Of a stretch of 64,000 bases of DNA, positions 52,665-61,705 are shown piece after piece. The first letter of the stretch is position 1; each line of letters opens with the position of its first letter. The notes beneath the pieces are model-generated. The model saw nothing but the letters and a program-made list of their open reading frames with translations, did no database searches and had not been told where the DNA came from. Made by a program: the position numbers and the translations under genes. Source of the stretch: Candidatus Bathyarchaeota archaeon (GTDB taxonomy: Archaea; Thermoproteota; Bathyarchaeia; Bathyarchaeales; DTEX01); NCBI GenBank assembly GCA_018396635.1, contig JAGTQE010000008.1:1-64000 (forward strand), given 5' to 3'.

Positions 52665-52942
52665 ATCTCCTCGAAGATTGCGTAGTTTTCCTCCATTATA
52701 GGCGTCAGAAAATATGTGACGCCATACTTCTCCCCGGCGGAAGTAATTATCTTGTTTTTTTCAAGGATTTCTAGATGATGTCTGACGGTTCGATAGTCCA
52801 CTCCAAGCAGATTGGCCAACTGATTGGCGTTCATCGGCGAGTCCTTCAAGGCCATGATTATCTGGGCCCTCATATATCCACCCCTAGTTCCGGCAATAAG
52901 CCAGTTAAGCACGTATTTAATCTGCTTATGGCTGTAAGCCAT
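52619..52942 (-). CDS. Winged-helix transcriptional regulator (ArsR-like)
   Basis: The 107-residue protein has a helix-turn-helix of the ArsR/winged-helix type: RAQIIMALKDSPMNANQLANLLGVDYRTVRHHLEILEKNKII (about residues 25-65), with a beta-wing GEKYGVTYFLTPI. A basic C-terminal tail KEKRRRTK closes it. No metal-binding cysteines are seen. The downstream membrane protein gene overlaps it, and the nearby ABC operon may be the target. The ATG at 52942 is the natural start. Confidence 0.83.
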   Translation of the reverse strand: MAYSHKQIKYVLNWLIAGTRGGYMRAQIIMALKDSPMNANQLANLLGVDYRTVRHHLEILEKNKIITSAGEKYGVTYFLTPIMEENYAIFEEIWEKIGKKEKRRRTK

Positions 52943-53539
52943 TAACTCAGCTCCAAAGATTCTTCAGGCATAGCAGTTATGTGGACTGAATATGGCAAAT
53001 ATTCCTATTCATGAAACATATCAAAATACTTTCCTAAATTCAATATTTTTCGCATTTCTATTTGGCATTTGGACAGCAAATCTAAGTATACCCTCTCCCT
53101 CTCTAGAGTTTCTGCCTTAAAGTTGGTATGGCTGTTTAAGATTGTATGCTTTTGCGCCGTAGAAGATTGTTGGCTGGATGCGTTTTCCTAGCCAGCTAAC
53201 CTTAAATTTTCTTTACTAATATTGATTGGGTTGTTTTCGGCCCCTTACTAACGTTCTTCTCAGCAGACCCTCTCTTAGCGCTATCTATCCTTTTCAGCCT
53301 TAGTCTCTAGAATCGTCCTTGGAAACTTTAAGAAGAATGTAGAAATAAAGTCGATGTAGACGTTGAAGGGTGTTGAGAGTTCTAGGGTAACCTTCCTTAT
53401 TAGGGTGCTTCTAGCCAGCCTAAAGATAATACATGATAACTTTTCCGTAATCCTTAGCAGCGAGAAGATGCGGGAGTTAAACCGAAAATAACCATTTTTA
53501 ATTTGTTTTTTATAGTATTTTGCTGTGTGGTGGTTTCCC
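52943..53539. other. Intergenic region, possible gene remnant
   Basis: About 600 bases without a confirmed gene. On the minus strand a frame from 53541 to 53281 has a protein-like second half (RSTLIRKVTLELSTPFNVYIDF) that ends TKAEKDR, but its start overlaps the divergent oxidoreductase start and the family is unknown. It may be the 3' remnant of an old gene. AT-rich sequence near 53490-53515 should hold the promoter of the gene at 53540. Confidence 0.3.
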
Positions 53540-54550
53540 ATGGCTAAGGATAAGGTGCGTATATGCTTTATAGGGTGTGGACGCCACTCAATGGAAAGTC
53601 TCCAACCAGCTGTTTCGCTAATCCCGCAGGTTGAGTATGTGGCTGCTTGCGACCTGATTGAAGAGAGGGCTAAGGAGGCTGTTAGGCGCTTCGGGGCTAA
53701 GAGGTGGTATACGGATTATAATGAGATGATTGATAGGGAGTCCCCTGATGGGGTGATAGTTGTCGGACCCCCTCAGATGCATGAGGAGGTTGGGGTTGCA
53801 TGCCTGAAAAAGGGATTGAATGTGTTTGTGGAGAAACCACCGTCCCTAACGCTTGAAGGCGCTAGGAGGCTCTACGAGGCGATGAAATCCTCTGGAAAAA
53901 TCTGTATGGTTGGAACCCACTGGCGTCACATGCCTATACATAAGGCGCTGAAGAACATCTCTGAAAGGGAGGATTTCGGGGAGGTTTTCCGGCTGGAGGC
54001 AACATATATTGCGCCTGATACTAGGGGTGCTTGGAGCCAGCCATACGTGTGGGGCTTTATGCTCAACCAGGCAATTCACCCGATGGATTGCCTACAATTC
54101 CTCGGCGGGAGGGTTGTTGAGGTTCATGCAAGTGGCGTAGCTGTTGAGGGGAGGGGACTTGCCATAATAGCTAGTCTCCGCTTCGCTTCAGGAGCAGTTG
54201 GATCGCTAGTTCTGGGCGGGTGTTCGCCGATCTTCTATGAGCGTATTGGTGTTCAGGGCGCGAATGGTTGGGCTGAGGCTGAGCAATTTAAGAGGCTGAA
54301 ATATGCCTGTAGGAGGGGGTGGATGGAGCCGACTGATCCGACAGCCATACAGATGATGATCTTTGAGCATGGAAGCCATTATAGGGGCGTATCCCGCCCA
54401 GGCTATGTGGAGGAGCTAGAACACTTCGCGCAATGTGTCCTTTCAGGCTTGCATCCACATGCAGATGCTGAAGACGCATACTACGCTATGAAGACGTTAG
54501 ATGCCATAGTTAGAAGCGTTAACACTGGCGAAGGGATTCGAATCGACTGA
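53540..54550 (+). CDS. Gfo/Idh/MocA-family oxidoreductase
   Basis: The 336-residue protein has the Rossmann start VRICFIGCGRHSMESLQPAV, then the family motif NVFVEKPPSLTLEGARRL (EKP) at about residues 93-110. The C-terminal beta-sheet domain has GTHWRHMPIHKAL, MLNQAIHPMDCLQFLGG (the H..D pair of the substrate site) and GYVEELEHFAQCVLSG. Family members use NAD(P) to oxidise or reduce sugars and inositols. The ATG at 53540 follows GGTGG. A TIM-barrel isomerase gene follows 42 bases downstream, indicating a carbohydrate pair. Confidence 0.9.
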   Translation: MAKDKVRICFIGCGRHSMESLQPAVSLIPQVEYVAACDLIEERAKEAVRRFGAKRWYTDYNEMIDRESPDGVIVVGPPQMHEEVGVACLKKGLNVFVEKPPSLTLEGARRLYEAMKSSGKICMVGTHWRHMPIHKALKNISEREDFGEVFRLEATYIAPDTRGAWSQPYVWGFMLNQAIHPMDCLQFLGGRVVEVHASGVAVEGRGLAIIASLRFASGAVGSLVLGGCSPIFYERIGVQGANGWAEAEQFKRLKYACRRGWMEPTDPTAIQMMIFEHGSHYRGVSRPGYVEELEHFAQCVLSGLHPHADAEDAYYAMKTLDAIVRSVNTGEGIRID

Positions 54551-54591
54551 TTTGGGTAAAGTTTAAGACAGCTTGGAGTGAATGTAATATC

Positions 54592-55452
54592 ATGTTTAGG
54601 AATCTTAGTCCATACGCTATAGGAATCCGTAAGACACTCGAAGAAAATGTCAGGTTAGCTAAGCTTGGGGATTTCCAGGGCGTCGACGTAAATATTGTTG
54701 AAGTCTCCAGAATTGTTGGAGAGAAATCCTTAGAGTATTTGAGAAGAATATTTTTAGAGGAGGGGATAAGGCCCGGCGGATGGTGGCTGCCCTTCGACTG
54801 GCGTGGTGACGTAAACGTTTATGAGAGGGGGCTAAACGATTTAAGGCGTTTGGCCCCTCTAGCAGCAGAAATAGATTGTAGAAGGGCTCTTACATTTATC
54901 CTTCCATTCTCAGATGATAAGCCGTTTGATGAAAACTTTAGATGGCATGTGTCTAGGCTTAAGCCGATAGCTGAAATTCTACGAGAAAGCGGCTGCATGC
55001 TTGGGTTAGAGTTCGTTGGAACAGAGTCGCTCAGAGCTGGGCGCAAATACACGTTTATATATAATTTAGATGGGATCCTATCCCTCTGCAGAGCTTTGGA
55101 GTCTGAGAATGTAGGGGTCCTCCTAGATAGCTGGCACTGGTATGCTTCAGGAGGGACCCTAGAGGATCTGATGAAGCTTAAGGGTAAAGATATTGTATAT
55201 GTTCATGTGAATGATGCTCCGCCGAATGTGCCGCTAAGTAAGCTCATAGATAATGTTAGATGCTTACCCGGCGAGACCGGCATAATCGATTTAGTAGGCT
55301 TCCTTAGAGTGCTGAAGAATCTGGGGTATGATGGGCCGGTGACACCCGAACCCTTCAGTGAGAAGGTTAATAGGATGAAGCCTGAAGACGCTGTGAGGGT
55401 TACTGGTGAGGCGCTGAAGAGCGTTTGGAGGAGGGCTGGTTTAGGGAATTAA
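54592..55452 (+). CDS. Sugar phosphate isomerase/epimerase family (xylose-isomerase-like TIM barrel)
   Basis: The 286-residue TIM barrel of the AP-endonuclease-2 superfamily has metal-ligand motifs CMLGLEFVGTESL (Glu, about 143), VGVLLDSWHWYASGG (Asp/His, about 180), VYVHVNDAPP (His, about 206) and VTPEPFSEK (Glu, about 257). It differs in sequence from the relative at 9808. Encoded right after the Gfo/Idh/MocA oxidoreductase, it may act in inositol or rare-sugar breakdown. Substrate unknown. Confidence 0.85.
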   Translation: MFRNLSPYAIGIRKTLEENVRLAKLGDFQGVDVNIVEVSRIVGEKSLEYLRRIFLEEGIRPGGWWLPFDWRGDVNVYERGLNDLRRLAPLAAEIDCRRALTFILPFSDDKPFDENFRWHVSRLKPIAEILRESGCMLGLEFVGTESLRAGRKYTFIYNLDGILSLCRALESENVGVLLDSWHWYASGGTLEDLMKLKGKDIVYVHVNDAPPNVPLSKLIDNVRCLPGETGIIDLVGFLRVLKNLGYDGPVTPEPFSEKVNRMKPEDAVRVTGEALKSVWRRAGLGN

Positions 55453-55469
55453 GCCCGCGTGCTCCTAGG

Positions 55470-56153
55470 CTAGGTTATGCTCTGGATTAGCGTAGATAGT
55501 AGAAAGCCTATTCCAACCCTCAGTCTAGTGGCTGCAGGCGATAGTGAACCACCATACAAGGATCTTCCAGCCTTAATAGCCTTCTTAACGCCATCCTCAA
55601 TCGAACTACCATTTAAATCCACAATAGTGTATGCATTTCCAACATCCGCAGGCTTATGGGCGTCGCTCCCCCCAACGCTGGCGACGCCGAGCGCCGAAGA
55701 TAGCCTTAACCCCCTCCTAACGAAATAATTGAGTGGATACAGGGAGTTTAGAACTTCAACCGCATCCGGCTTATTTCGCATCCATTTATCCATCTTAAAC
55801 CTTTCGGTGGCTGGATGCGCCAGTATGGATAGCCCGCCATTAAGCCTAACCCAATCCACAACCTTGCTGTATAATGCCATCCCTGAAGACTTGATGCTGG
55901 GCGGCAGATACTCCTCTAATCCTATCACCAGCATATGCCCTGCGTCGGTTGAGACCTCGTAGCCCGGCAGGATGATTAAGCGGCTGCTGTAGGATTTAGC
56001 CTCAAAGTATCCGTCAAGCATATTATGGTCTGTTATCGCTAAACCATCCAACCCCTTCCTCTCGGCAACTTCAATTACCTCCTTTACAGACCCGGATCCG
56101 TCAGAGTAGGACGTGTGAACGTGAAGGTCTATCTTTAGGCGCAAACCCTGCAC
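55470..56153 (-). CDS. PHP-domain metal-dependent phosphoesterase
   Basis: The 227-residue protein shows the PHP metal sites: KIDLHVHTSYSDG (H and D), AITDHN (DH), PGYEVSTDAGHML (Glu and His), ILAHPATERF (His) and VGGSDAHKPADVG (D-H). It would bind two or three metal ions and hydrolyse phosphoesters such as oligonucleotides, nucleotides or histidinol phosphate. The GTG at 56153 is taken as start; TTG at 56144 is an alternative. It is convergent with the isomerase gene. Confidence 0.87.
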   Translation of the reverse strand: MQGLRLKIDLHVHTSYSDGSGSVKEVIEVAERKGLDGLAITDHNMLDGYFEAKSYSSRLIILPGYEVSTDAGHMLVIGLEEYLPPSIKSSGMALYSKVVDWVRLNGGLSILAHPATERFKMDKWMRNKPDAVEVLNSLYPLNYFVRRGLRLSSALGVASVGGSDAHKPADVGNAYTIVDLNGSSIEDGVKKAIKAGRSLYGGSLSPAATRLRVGIGFLLSTLIQSIT

Positions 56154-56183
56154 TCTGCCAATTAAGATAATGGTCGCCCTTAC

Positions 56184-57449
56184 CTACGTCTTTACTCCCA
56201 CGCCGAGTAGACACCCTCTTGAATATCCGCCGTGGTGGTGTCCTCCGAGCCAGGCGTAATCCCTGTTTAAGATAAGCCTACTCTTTCCTGGCTCGCCATC
56301 TGCCGGAGTTATCTTCCAACAATTATAGTAGTTTTGGTAGGTTTTGCCCTCAGAGTCCTTGTACCAGCTGCCGATCACAATCCTACCCCCTGCGACTATC
56401 GGCTTACAGCAGCATGCCATCTGATAGACTGGCTCCGAGACATATAATACTTCGCCAGATCTATAATCTATAAAGAATAGCCTGTTCCTGTTAATGGAGA
56501 ATGGGGACTCAGACCCCTCCGGGAGATTATTTCTACCTAGAATAATGAAGATGCCGTCAACTGCAGCCCCTCCAGCATAACCCCACGGATCGTTACATTC
56601 GGCGGAGGCATAGCCGAGATCCTTAAAATCGAGCCTCCACAGCTCCGTACCGCTCTCAACATCGAGGCAGAAGAAGACGCCATCGGTTGTCCATATTATT
56701 ATCCTACCATCATGAGTCAGCGTTCTAGGCCCGCCGCTTAAAGGATCTTGCTCCTCACCCCCATAGACGACAGCCGGAAACTCCTTCATCCACCTCTTTC
56801 TACCAGAACCCCTGTCCAAAACAACAACGTGTCTTCTGCATATTAGCACAATATAGCCGGACCATATTTGTGGGCATGAGTATGTTGTTGGCGGGGATGG
56901 CAGGCTAATCGAGCGGATCTTTGTGCCATCCGCATCATATGCTACCAGCCCATTCTCAGCCATCGGCCGGCAGACCCAAAGGACTCCAGCCTCATCATCA
57001 AATGTAGGCTCCTGCCCCTTAGGGGTTTCTTCTGGGCTCCACTCATCGCTCCATAAAATCTTACCAGTAGCCTTGTCTATTATAGATATGCCCCTCGGAT
57101 ACTGAATAGCTAAACATTTATCCCAAGCCTCGACAATGGCCTCAGCTATGAAATCGCCTAAACCACTGTTCGTCTGCCACACAACGCTTCCATCATGCGT
57201 AAATTTTGTCACGTATCCTCCAGTTGATGCTCCATAGACACCCGATTCATCTACAAGCGGGGCACCCCAAACATTACCCGGCATACAATATCTTTTCAAT
57301 ATAGCTCCAGATTCAGGATCAACTTTCCAGAACTCATTCCTAAATGTGGGCGCAAGATATAGGTAGCCGCCCACATAAACGCCGTGTTCAGCTGGTCCGA
57401 CGCCTACACCTAGCCTCCAGATATTGGTAACATTCACCTTTAAACCCAA
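56184..57449 (-). CDS. PQQ-like beta-propeller repeat protein, cytoplasmic
   Basis: The 421-residue protein is made of repeated four-stranded blades with Trp and Gly motifs, such as DGSVVWQTNSG, TGKILWSDEW, SGRKRWMKEF and SGTELWRLDF. This is the PQQ-binding-like/pyrrolo-quinoline-type beta-propeller. No signal peptide is present, unlike most such proteins. A His-rich GGHHHGGYSRG segment near the C terminus might bind metal. The TTG start at 57449 follows GGTGATTT. Function unknown; it could be a scaffold or a carbohydrate-active enzyme. An AmrS-type gene is 36 bases upstream. Confidence 0.78.
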   Translation of the reverse strand: MGLKVNVTNIWRLGVGVGPAEHGVYVGGYLYLAPTFRNEFWKVDPESGAILKRYCMPGNVWGAPLVDESGVYGASTGGYVTKFTHDGSVVWQTNSGLGDFIAEAIVEAWDKCLAIQYPRGISIIDKATGKILWSDEWSPEETPKGQEPTFDDEAGVLWVCRPMAENGLVAYDADGTKIRSISLPSPPTTYSCPQIWSGYIVLICRRHVVVLDRGSGRKRWMKEFPAVVYGGEEQDPLSGGPRTLTHDGRIIIWTTDGVFFCLDVESGTELWRLDFKDLGYASAECNDPWGYAGGAAVDGIFIILGRNNLPEGSESPFSINRNRLFFIDYRSGEVLYVSEPVYQMACCCKPIVAGGRIVIGSWYKDSEGKTYQNYYNCWKITPADGEPGKSRLILNRDYAWLGGHHHGGYSRGCLLGVGVKT

Positions 57450-57484
57450 TTTAAATCACCATCCATTAAAGTATTAAACTAGGA

Positions 57485-58561
57485 TTAAATTATTGAGTAT
57501 GGGAATGAGGGCCCGATCCTATGATACTTGCCCCTTATTGCTATCTTATGTCCGCAGCTCGGGCATCTCATATCTTCGGTTAAATTCCATCTTATAATGT
57601 CGAAGCCCAACCTCCTTATCACCATTTCACGGCATTTTGGGCAATAGGTGTTCTCATACTTATGTCCGGGAACATTTCCAAGATAAACGTAGTTTAAGCC
57701 AGCCTCCTTGGCAGCTTCATAAGCCTTTTCAAGAGCTCTAATCTCAGTTGACGGTATGTCCGTCAATTTATAGTCTGGGTGGAATCTTAGTAGGTGAAGT
57801 GGTGTGTCCTCGCCAAGATTCTCTTTAATCCATGAGGCCAGCTCCCTTATCCTTTCGAGGGAGTCGCCGATCTTAGGCACGACAAGGTTCGTCACCTCTA
57901 CATGTATATTTTTTCTCTTCATCTCTTTAAGCGCCTCAAATATCGGCTCAACAGATGGAACCATAGAGTACTTCTTATAGAATTCTGGGTCACCCCCGCC
58001 CTTAAAGTCGACTGTGGCAGCGTCAAGATATGGTGCAATAGCCTCTATTGCCTCGGGAGTCATATAGCCATTTGTGACAAAGGTGTTAAATAAACCATGT
58101 TTATGGGCTAGGACAGCCGTATCATACGCGTACTCAAAAAATATTGTCGGCTCAGTATATGTGTAGCTTATTCCCTGACATCCATGCCTTATCGTAGCCT
58201 TAACAACATCCTCCGGCGGGAAATCCCTGCCAACTATATCCCTCTCCTGACTTATGCTCCAGTTATCGCAGAATTGGCACCTGAAATTACATCCGACGGT
58301 TGCTATAGACATCACTAGGGCTCCGGGATGGAAATGTGAGAGCGGCTTCTTACCTATTGGATCAACGTTGGCGGCGCAGGCCACCGCATAATTTAGCGCA
58401 TATAATCTTCCACCCTCATTCTTCCTAACCCCGCAGAATCCCATCCCGCCATCAGATATTATGCACCTGCGGGCGCAGATGTTGCACCTAACCCTATTGC
58501 CCTGAAGAGCCTCATATAACATTGCTTCACGTTTAACCATTAGGTGAAAACCTTCCTCCAC
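57485..58561 (-). CDS. amrS: AmmeMemoRadiSam-type radical SAM enzyme (AmrS)
   Basis: The 358-residue protein has VRCNICARRCIISDGGMGFCGVR (a Cys-rich N-terminal zinc-like motif), the radical SAM triad GCNFRCQFCDNWSISQ (C91, C95, C98), the SYTYTEPTIFFEYAYD segment and a C-terminal zinc ribbon (YCPKCREM, RCPSCGHK). This fits the AmrS group linked to the AMMECR1 and Memo proteins, neither of which is in this window. The chemistry is unknown. GTG at 58561 or ATG at 58540 may start it. Confidence 0.87.
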   Translation of the reverse strand: MEEGFHLMVKREAMLYEALQGNRVRCNICARRCIISDGGMGFCGVRKNEGGRLYALNYAVACAANVDPIGKKPLSHFHPGALVMSIATVGCNFRCQFCDNWSISQERDIVGRDFPPEDVVKATIRHGCQGISYTYTEPTIFFEYAYDTAVLAHKHGLFNTFVTNGYMTPEAIEAIAPYLDAATVDFKGGGDPEFYKKYSMVPSVEPIFEALKEMKRKNIHVEVTNLVVPKIGDSLERIRELASWIKENLGEDTPLHLLRFHPDYKLTDIPSTEIRALEKAYEAAKEAGLNYVYLGNVPGHKYENTYCPKCREMVIRRLGFDIIRWNLTEDMRCPSCGHKIAIRGKYHRIGPSFPYSII

Positions 58562-58569
58562 ACCTATCC

Positions 58570-59616
58570 TTAACTATATTTAACGCCCAATTTAATCGTT
58601 TCCTCCGGCTTCTCATCGAGTAACCTATAGGCCTCAACAACATCATTGAAGTGGACTTTTGGCGAAAGCATCCCATCGACCCTCAAAAGCTTCCGCCTAA
58701 ACAAGTTTATTACAGTTTCATAAACCCTCCTTCTATCCCATAATGGGTAGTCCCTGTAGGGTTCGCTCTCAACCCGCGCACCTGAAACCATTATCTGCCT
58801 ATTGAAATGCCATTCTTCGCCCAGATTCAGTCCCTTTGCTTCACCATGATACCATGAGACCGGCACTATTGTTCCACCATACCTTGTTCCTCTAATTGCT
58901 TGGTGTAGCGCCGAATAAGATCCGCTAGTCTCTATAGATATGTCCACCCCCTTCCAGCCTGTAGCCTTCCTAATCTCTAAGCCAGCGTCGCATTCCCTTG
59001 GATCTATAACTACGTCCGCTCCATAGCGCTTAGCTAATTCTCTCCTCCTTTCTATGGGCTCCACGCCTATTACTAGCATGGCTCCAGAAAGCTTAGCCAT
59101 CTGGACTGTCATAAGTCCTATAGCGCCAAGCCCGAAAACCGCAACGGTATCGCCGAGCCTAACATGCCCCTCGCGGACAGCCATTAAGGCGACGGCAGCG
59201 GGGTCAATGCAGACTATCTCCTCATCACTGAGCTCAGGTGGGGCCAGATTTATCTTATCTTCATCAACTGTATGCGTCTCACGGATCGGTAGGTAGCCGT
59301 AAACCCTATCCCCCAACTTAAACCTTTTAACCTGACTCCCAACCTCAATCACTACGCCGACAGTCATGTTGCCCAGCTTAATTGGGAATGAGACTGTCCA
59401 ACCTTTACCCTCACATTTAGGCATAAATAGCCCAATGTCCGGGTCAAAGGCCTTTTCAGAAAAAGGTGATAGCCCCCTGTAAATCAGCAATGTAGTTCCA
59501 TGCTTCTCCGCAGAGAGGATGCTCTTAATTCTTACTTGATTCGGTTTGAGAGGGGGCTCCTCATACTCTACTAAAACTGGCTTTCTCGGCGCTACAGCTA
59601 ATAGTTCCCTTGGCAA
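58570..59616 (-). CDS. Medium-chain dehydrogenase/reductase lacking the usual catalytic zinc Cys
   Basis: The 348-residue protein has the MDR fold, with nucleotide loop VAVFGLGAIGLMTVQMAK (about residues 156-173), IETSGSYSALHQAI and GGTIVPVSWYHGEA. At the catalytic zinc site, where zinc enzymes have GxCGSD, the sequence is SAEKHGTTLLIYRG, and no four-Cys structural zinc lobe is present. It is therefore probably a zinc-independent reductase or dehydrogenase. The TTG at 59616 follows GGTGGAAG. It is encoded 8 bases before the AmrS gene and 12 bases after UPF0147. Confidence 0.83.
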   Translation of the reverse strand: MPRELLAVAPRKPVLVEYEEPPLKPNQVRIKSILSAEKHGTTLLIYRGLSPFSEKAFDPDIGLFMPKCEGKGWTVSFPIKLGNMTVGVVIEVGSQVKRFKLGDRVYGYLPIRETHTVDEDKINLAPPELSDEEIVCIDPAAVALMAVREGHVRLGDTVAVFGLGAIGLMTVQMAKLSGAMLVIGVEPIERRRELAKRYGADVVIDPRECDAGLEIRKATGWKGVDISIETSGSYSALHQAIRGTRYGGTIVPVSWYHGEAKGLNLGEEWHFNRQIMVSGARVESEPYRDYPLWDRRRVYETVINLFRRKLLRVDGMLSPKVHFNDVVEAYRLLDEKPEETIKLGVKYS

Positions 59617-59628
59617 TCTTCCACCACT

Positions 59629-59907
59629 CTAATCCTTTATTCCCTCAAGAAGGCTCATCACATTCCATAGCCTTACTCGCGTGTAGGGTGGCATATTCGG
59701 ATCCTGCAATATTTCGTCTATCACGGATATAGCATTTGAGGCCCTGACGCCGAGCGTGTATTGAGTTGATTGAAGTATGTTCATGGCTTCTTTGGCGGTT
59801 CTCCTAATATTTCTTGGGGTTGTAGTGTCCTCTGAAACCTGACTTAAGATCGCCAGAGCCTGCTTTATCCTCTCCTCATACTCCTGAATCTTCTTTTTAC
59901 TCACCAT
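59629..59907 (-). CDS. UPF0147 family protein
   Basis: A 92-residue helical protein with the UPF0147 core QVSEDTTTPRNIRRTAKEAM and TLGVRASNAISVIDEILQDPNMP, ending TRVRLWNVMSLLEG. This family is found almost only in archaea; its function is unknown. The ATG at 59907 follows GGGGGG and is preferred over an upstream GTG at 59925. It heads the minus-strand group that includes the MDR and AmrS genes. Confidence 0.92.
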   Translation of the reverse strand: MVSKKKIQEYEERIKQALAILSQVSEDTTTPRNIRRTAKEAMNILQSTQYTLGVRASNAISVIDEILQDPNMPPYTRVRLWNVMSLLEGIKD

Positions 59908-60013
59908 GCCAACCCCCCAGAACACGACTGTTTATCCTAATTCCACTAGTTTACCTCAAGAATATTTTAAGGATGTTCACGCTATTACGCTTTACGCCTA
60001 ACAGACACTTGGG

Positions 60014-60970
60014 TTAAGCGAGTAGGATCGCCCCGCTCGGTTCATAAGCGCCCCTAATCTCATAGCCAGTTAAATCTGCAATGCTACGCGCAAACTCCTC
60101 AACATCCTTCATGTATGGCATAGCCTCCCTCGGCAGCCTCACGCGGCTCTGGCCAACCCACTCATATGCCTTAACCTCAATGAATTTCGGCTTGCTCACC
60201 TCAACCATCTTCGAGTAACCCTCAAAGTTATGTGTATTCCAGCCCTTAATGACGGTGAACCTCAAGACCTTACGTGTATCGAGGCTTGGGAGGAGCTCTA
60301 ATGTTCTGTTCAAGCGCTCCCAAGCATCCCTTATAAGCGGTCTAGCCAGCTTAATGTAGGTCTCTTTATCGGGCGCCAGGACACTAACATATAGCTGGAA
60401 AGGTAGAGGATCCATCCTCTCCAGAGCCTCTGGCATTGTTCCATTAGTTACTAGGAATGTTATCATCCCTCTCTTCCTCGCTTCAACTATCAGATCTGAG
60501 ATTCTCGGGTAGAGGGTTGGCTCACCAGTTAAGCTCATGGTCATCATAGTTGGCCTTAACGCCTCCTCAAACTTCCTCTTATCAACATTAGGGTTTCCCC
60601 TCCAGCCTGAGAGCAGCTCTCTTCTCCTCTCTATTAATTCACTAATGATCTCAGCTGGCTCATCGAATTCATCGGTCTCTAAAGGGAACTCCTTCCAGAC
60701 GAGCCCTTCCCTGTCCCCGGAGTGCATTCTCCAGCAGTGCAGGCAGTGGCAGTTGCAGCCGAAGTAGGGGGTCATCTGCATACATCTATGGCTTTGTACT
60801 GGCGGATACCAAAGCTCCTTATAGCATACCCTATTAGATCTGAGGCTCTCCTTAGTCCACTGGCATATCTTCACGGCGCTGTGGAGATGTCTCCCAGCGA
60901 ACCTATAGCCCTGCCTATAATAGGCTCTAACCACCTCGGGCCTAATCGGATATGTCAGGCTCTCTGCCAT
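60014..60970 (-). CDS. taw1: tRNA 4-demethylwyosine synthase (Taw1/TYW1)
   Basis: The 318-residue radical SAM enzyme has FAGRHLHSAVKICQWTKESL, then MTPYFGCNCHCLHCWR with the CX3CX2C triad (C72, C76, C79). Three earlier Cys (C36, C49, C63) would bind the second cluster as in archaeal Taw1. LTGEPTLYPRISDLI and VLRFTVIKGWNTHNFEGY complete the family pattern. It builds the tricyclic base of wyosine on tRNA-Phe position 37. Archaeal Taw1 lacks the flavodoxin domain of yeast TYW1, as here. Confidence 0.94.
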   Translation of the reverse strand: MAESLTYPIRPEVVRAYYRQGYRFAGRHLHSAVKICQWTKESLRSNRVCYKELWYPPVQSHRCMQMTPYFGCNCHCLHCWRMHSGDREGLVWKEFPLETDEFDEPAEIISELIERRRELLSGWRGNPNVDKRKFEEALRPTMMTMSLTGEPTLYPRISDLIVEARKRGMITFLVTNGTMPEALERMDPLPFQLYVSVLAPDKETYIKLARPLIRDAWERLNRTLELLPSLDTRKVLRFTVIKGWNTHNFEGYSKMVEVSKPKFIEVKAYEWVGQSRVRLPREAMPYMKDVEEFARSIADLTGYEIRGAYEPSGAILLA

Positions 60971-60995
60971 GAAATAAACCCCAATTCACTAAAAT

Positions 60996-61592
60996 CTACT
61001 TAGACGGTTGATTATAATCTTTCCTTCCACCCTTGCCTAACTCAACCTCCAGCTCCCTTATCCTTCCATCGATATTAGAGATGAGGTTATTTATCAAGTC
61101 GCTAATGCGCTTAAGGCTTGCTCTAAAATCTTTCAGGAACTCTATTTTCTCCTTTGGAGTAGCCTTCTCCCCTAGAAGTATGATCTTTAATGCACGCTGG
61201 ATAATTTCTGGAGATGCCTCATAATCACCAACCGTATGTAGCGGCGCAATGTTCTCGAAGAGCCATTTCCTAATAGCTGATGCTAGGCTGAAATGCTTCT
61301 CAATAACCTCCTTAAAAACCTCCTTACCCTTCTCCGTTATAGTGTAAACCTTCACCCTTCTCTTATCTCCACGCCACTCGCCAACAATAAATCCATCCTT
61401 CTCAAGCTCCCTCAACGATGGATAAAGCGAGCCGGCGCTAGGAGAGAGTAGGCCAAGCGTACTTCTATTTATTCTCTTAATCATCTCGTAGCCGTGGGCG
61501 GGCCCGCTCAACAGCGTATATAGTATCGCCAGCTTTAGGTATCCCCTCTTTAACTGCTCCTTCATAACTTCTGAGCTATCGTTCCTCGTCAT
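60996..61592 (-). CDS. PadR-family transcriptional regulator
   Basis: The 198-residue protein has a PadR winged helix: LKLAILYTLLSGPAHGYEM, SAGSLYPSLRELEKDGFIVGEWRGDKRRVKVYTITEKG (about residues 15-85). A C-terminal helical dimerisation region (120-190) with a basic tail follows. PadR repressors often control export systems; here the divergent ABC gene starts 113 bases away. A TATA-like CTATATAAAAG lies next to the ATG, so the mRNA may be leaderless, and a palindrome just upstream fits an operator. Confidence 0.92.
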   Translation of the reverse strand: MTRNDSSEVMKEQLKRGYLKLAILYTLLSGPAHGYEMIKRINRSTLGLLSPSAGSLYPSLRELEKDGFIVGEWRGDKRRVKVYTITEKGKEVFKEVIEKHFSLASAIRKWLFENIAPLHTVGDYEASPEIIQRALKIILLGEKATPKEKIEFLKDFRASLKRISDLINNLISNIDGRIRELEVELGKGGRKDYNQPSK

Positions 61593-61621
61593 GGCTTACA
61601 CAACTTTTATATAGATCCATT

Positions 61622-61668
61622 AATACATTAATGTATTGGTTTCCGATATATTAGTTTTCGATATATTA
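61622..61668. promoter_or_regulatory. PadR operator candidate and tandem TATA-like repeats
   Basis: AATACATTAATGTATT (61622-61637) is a perfect 16-bp palindrome placed upstream of the padR TATA box. It is followed by two direct copies of CGATATATTA (61644-61653 and 61659-61668), 15 bases apart. The second has the position of a TATA box for the ABC gene at 61706. The layout suits autoregulation and control of the divergent ABC operon by PadR. ATACAT/ATGTAT-type half sites are known for PadR-family repressors. Confidence 0.55.
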
Positions 61669-61705
61669 AAATCCACTCATTAACGGCCAATAATATTGCA
61701 GGAAG

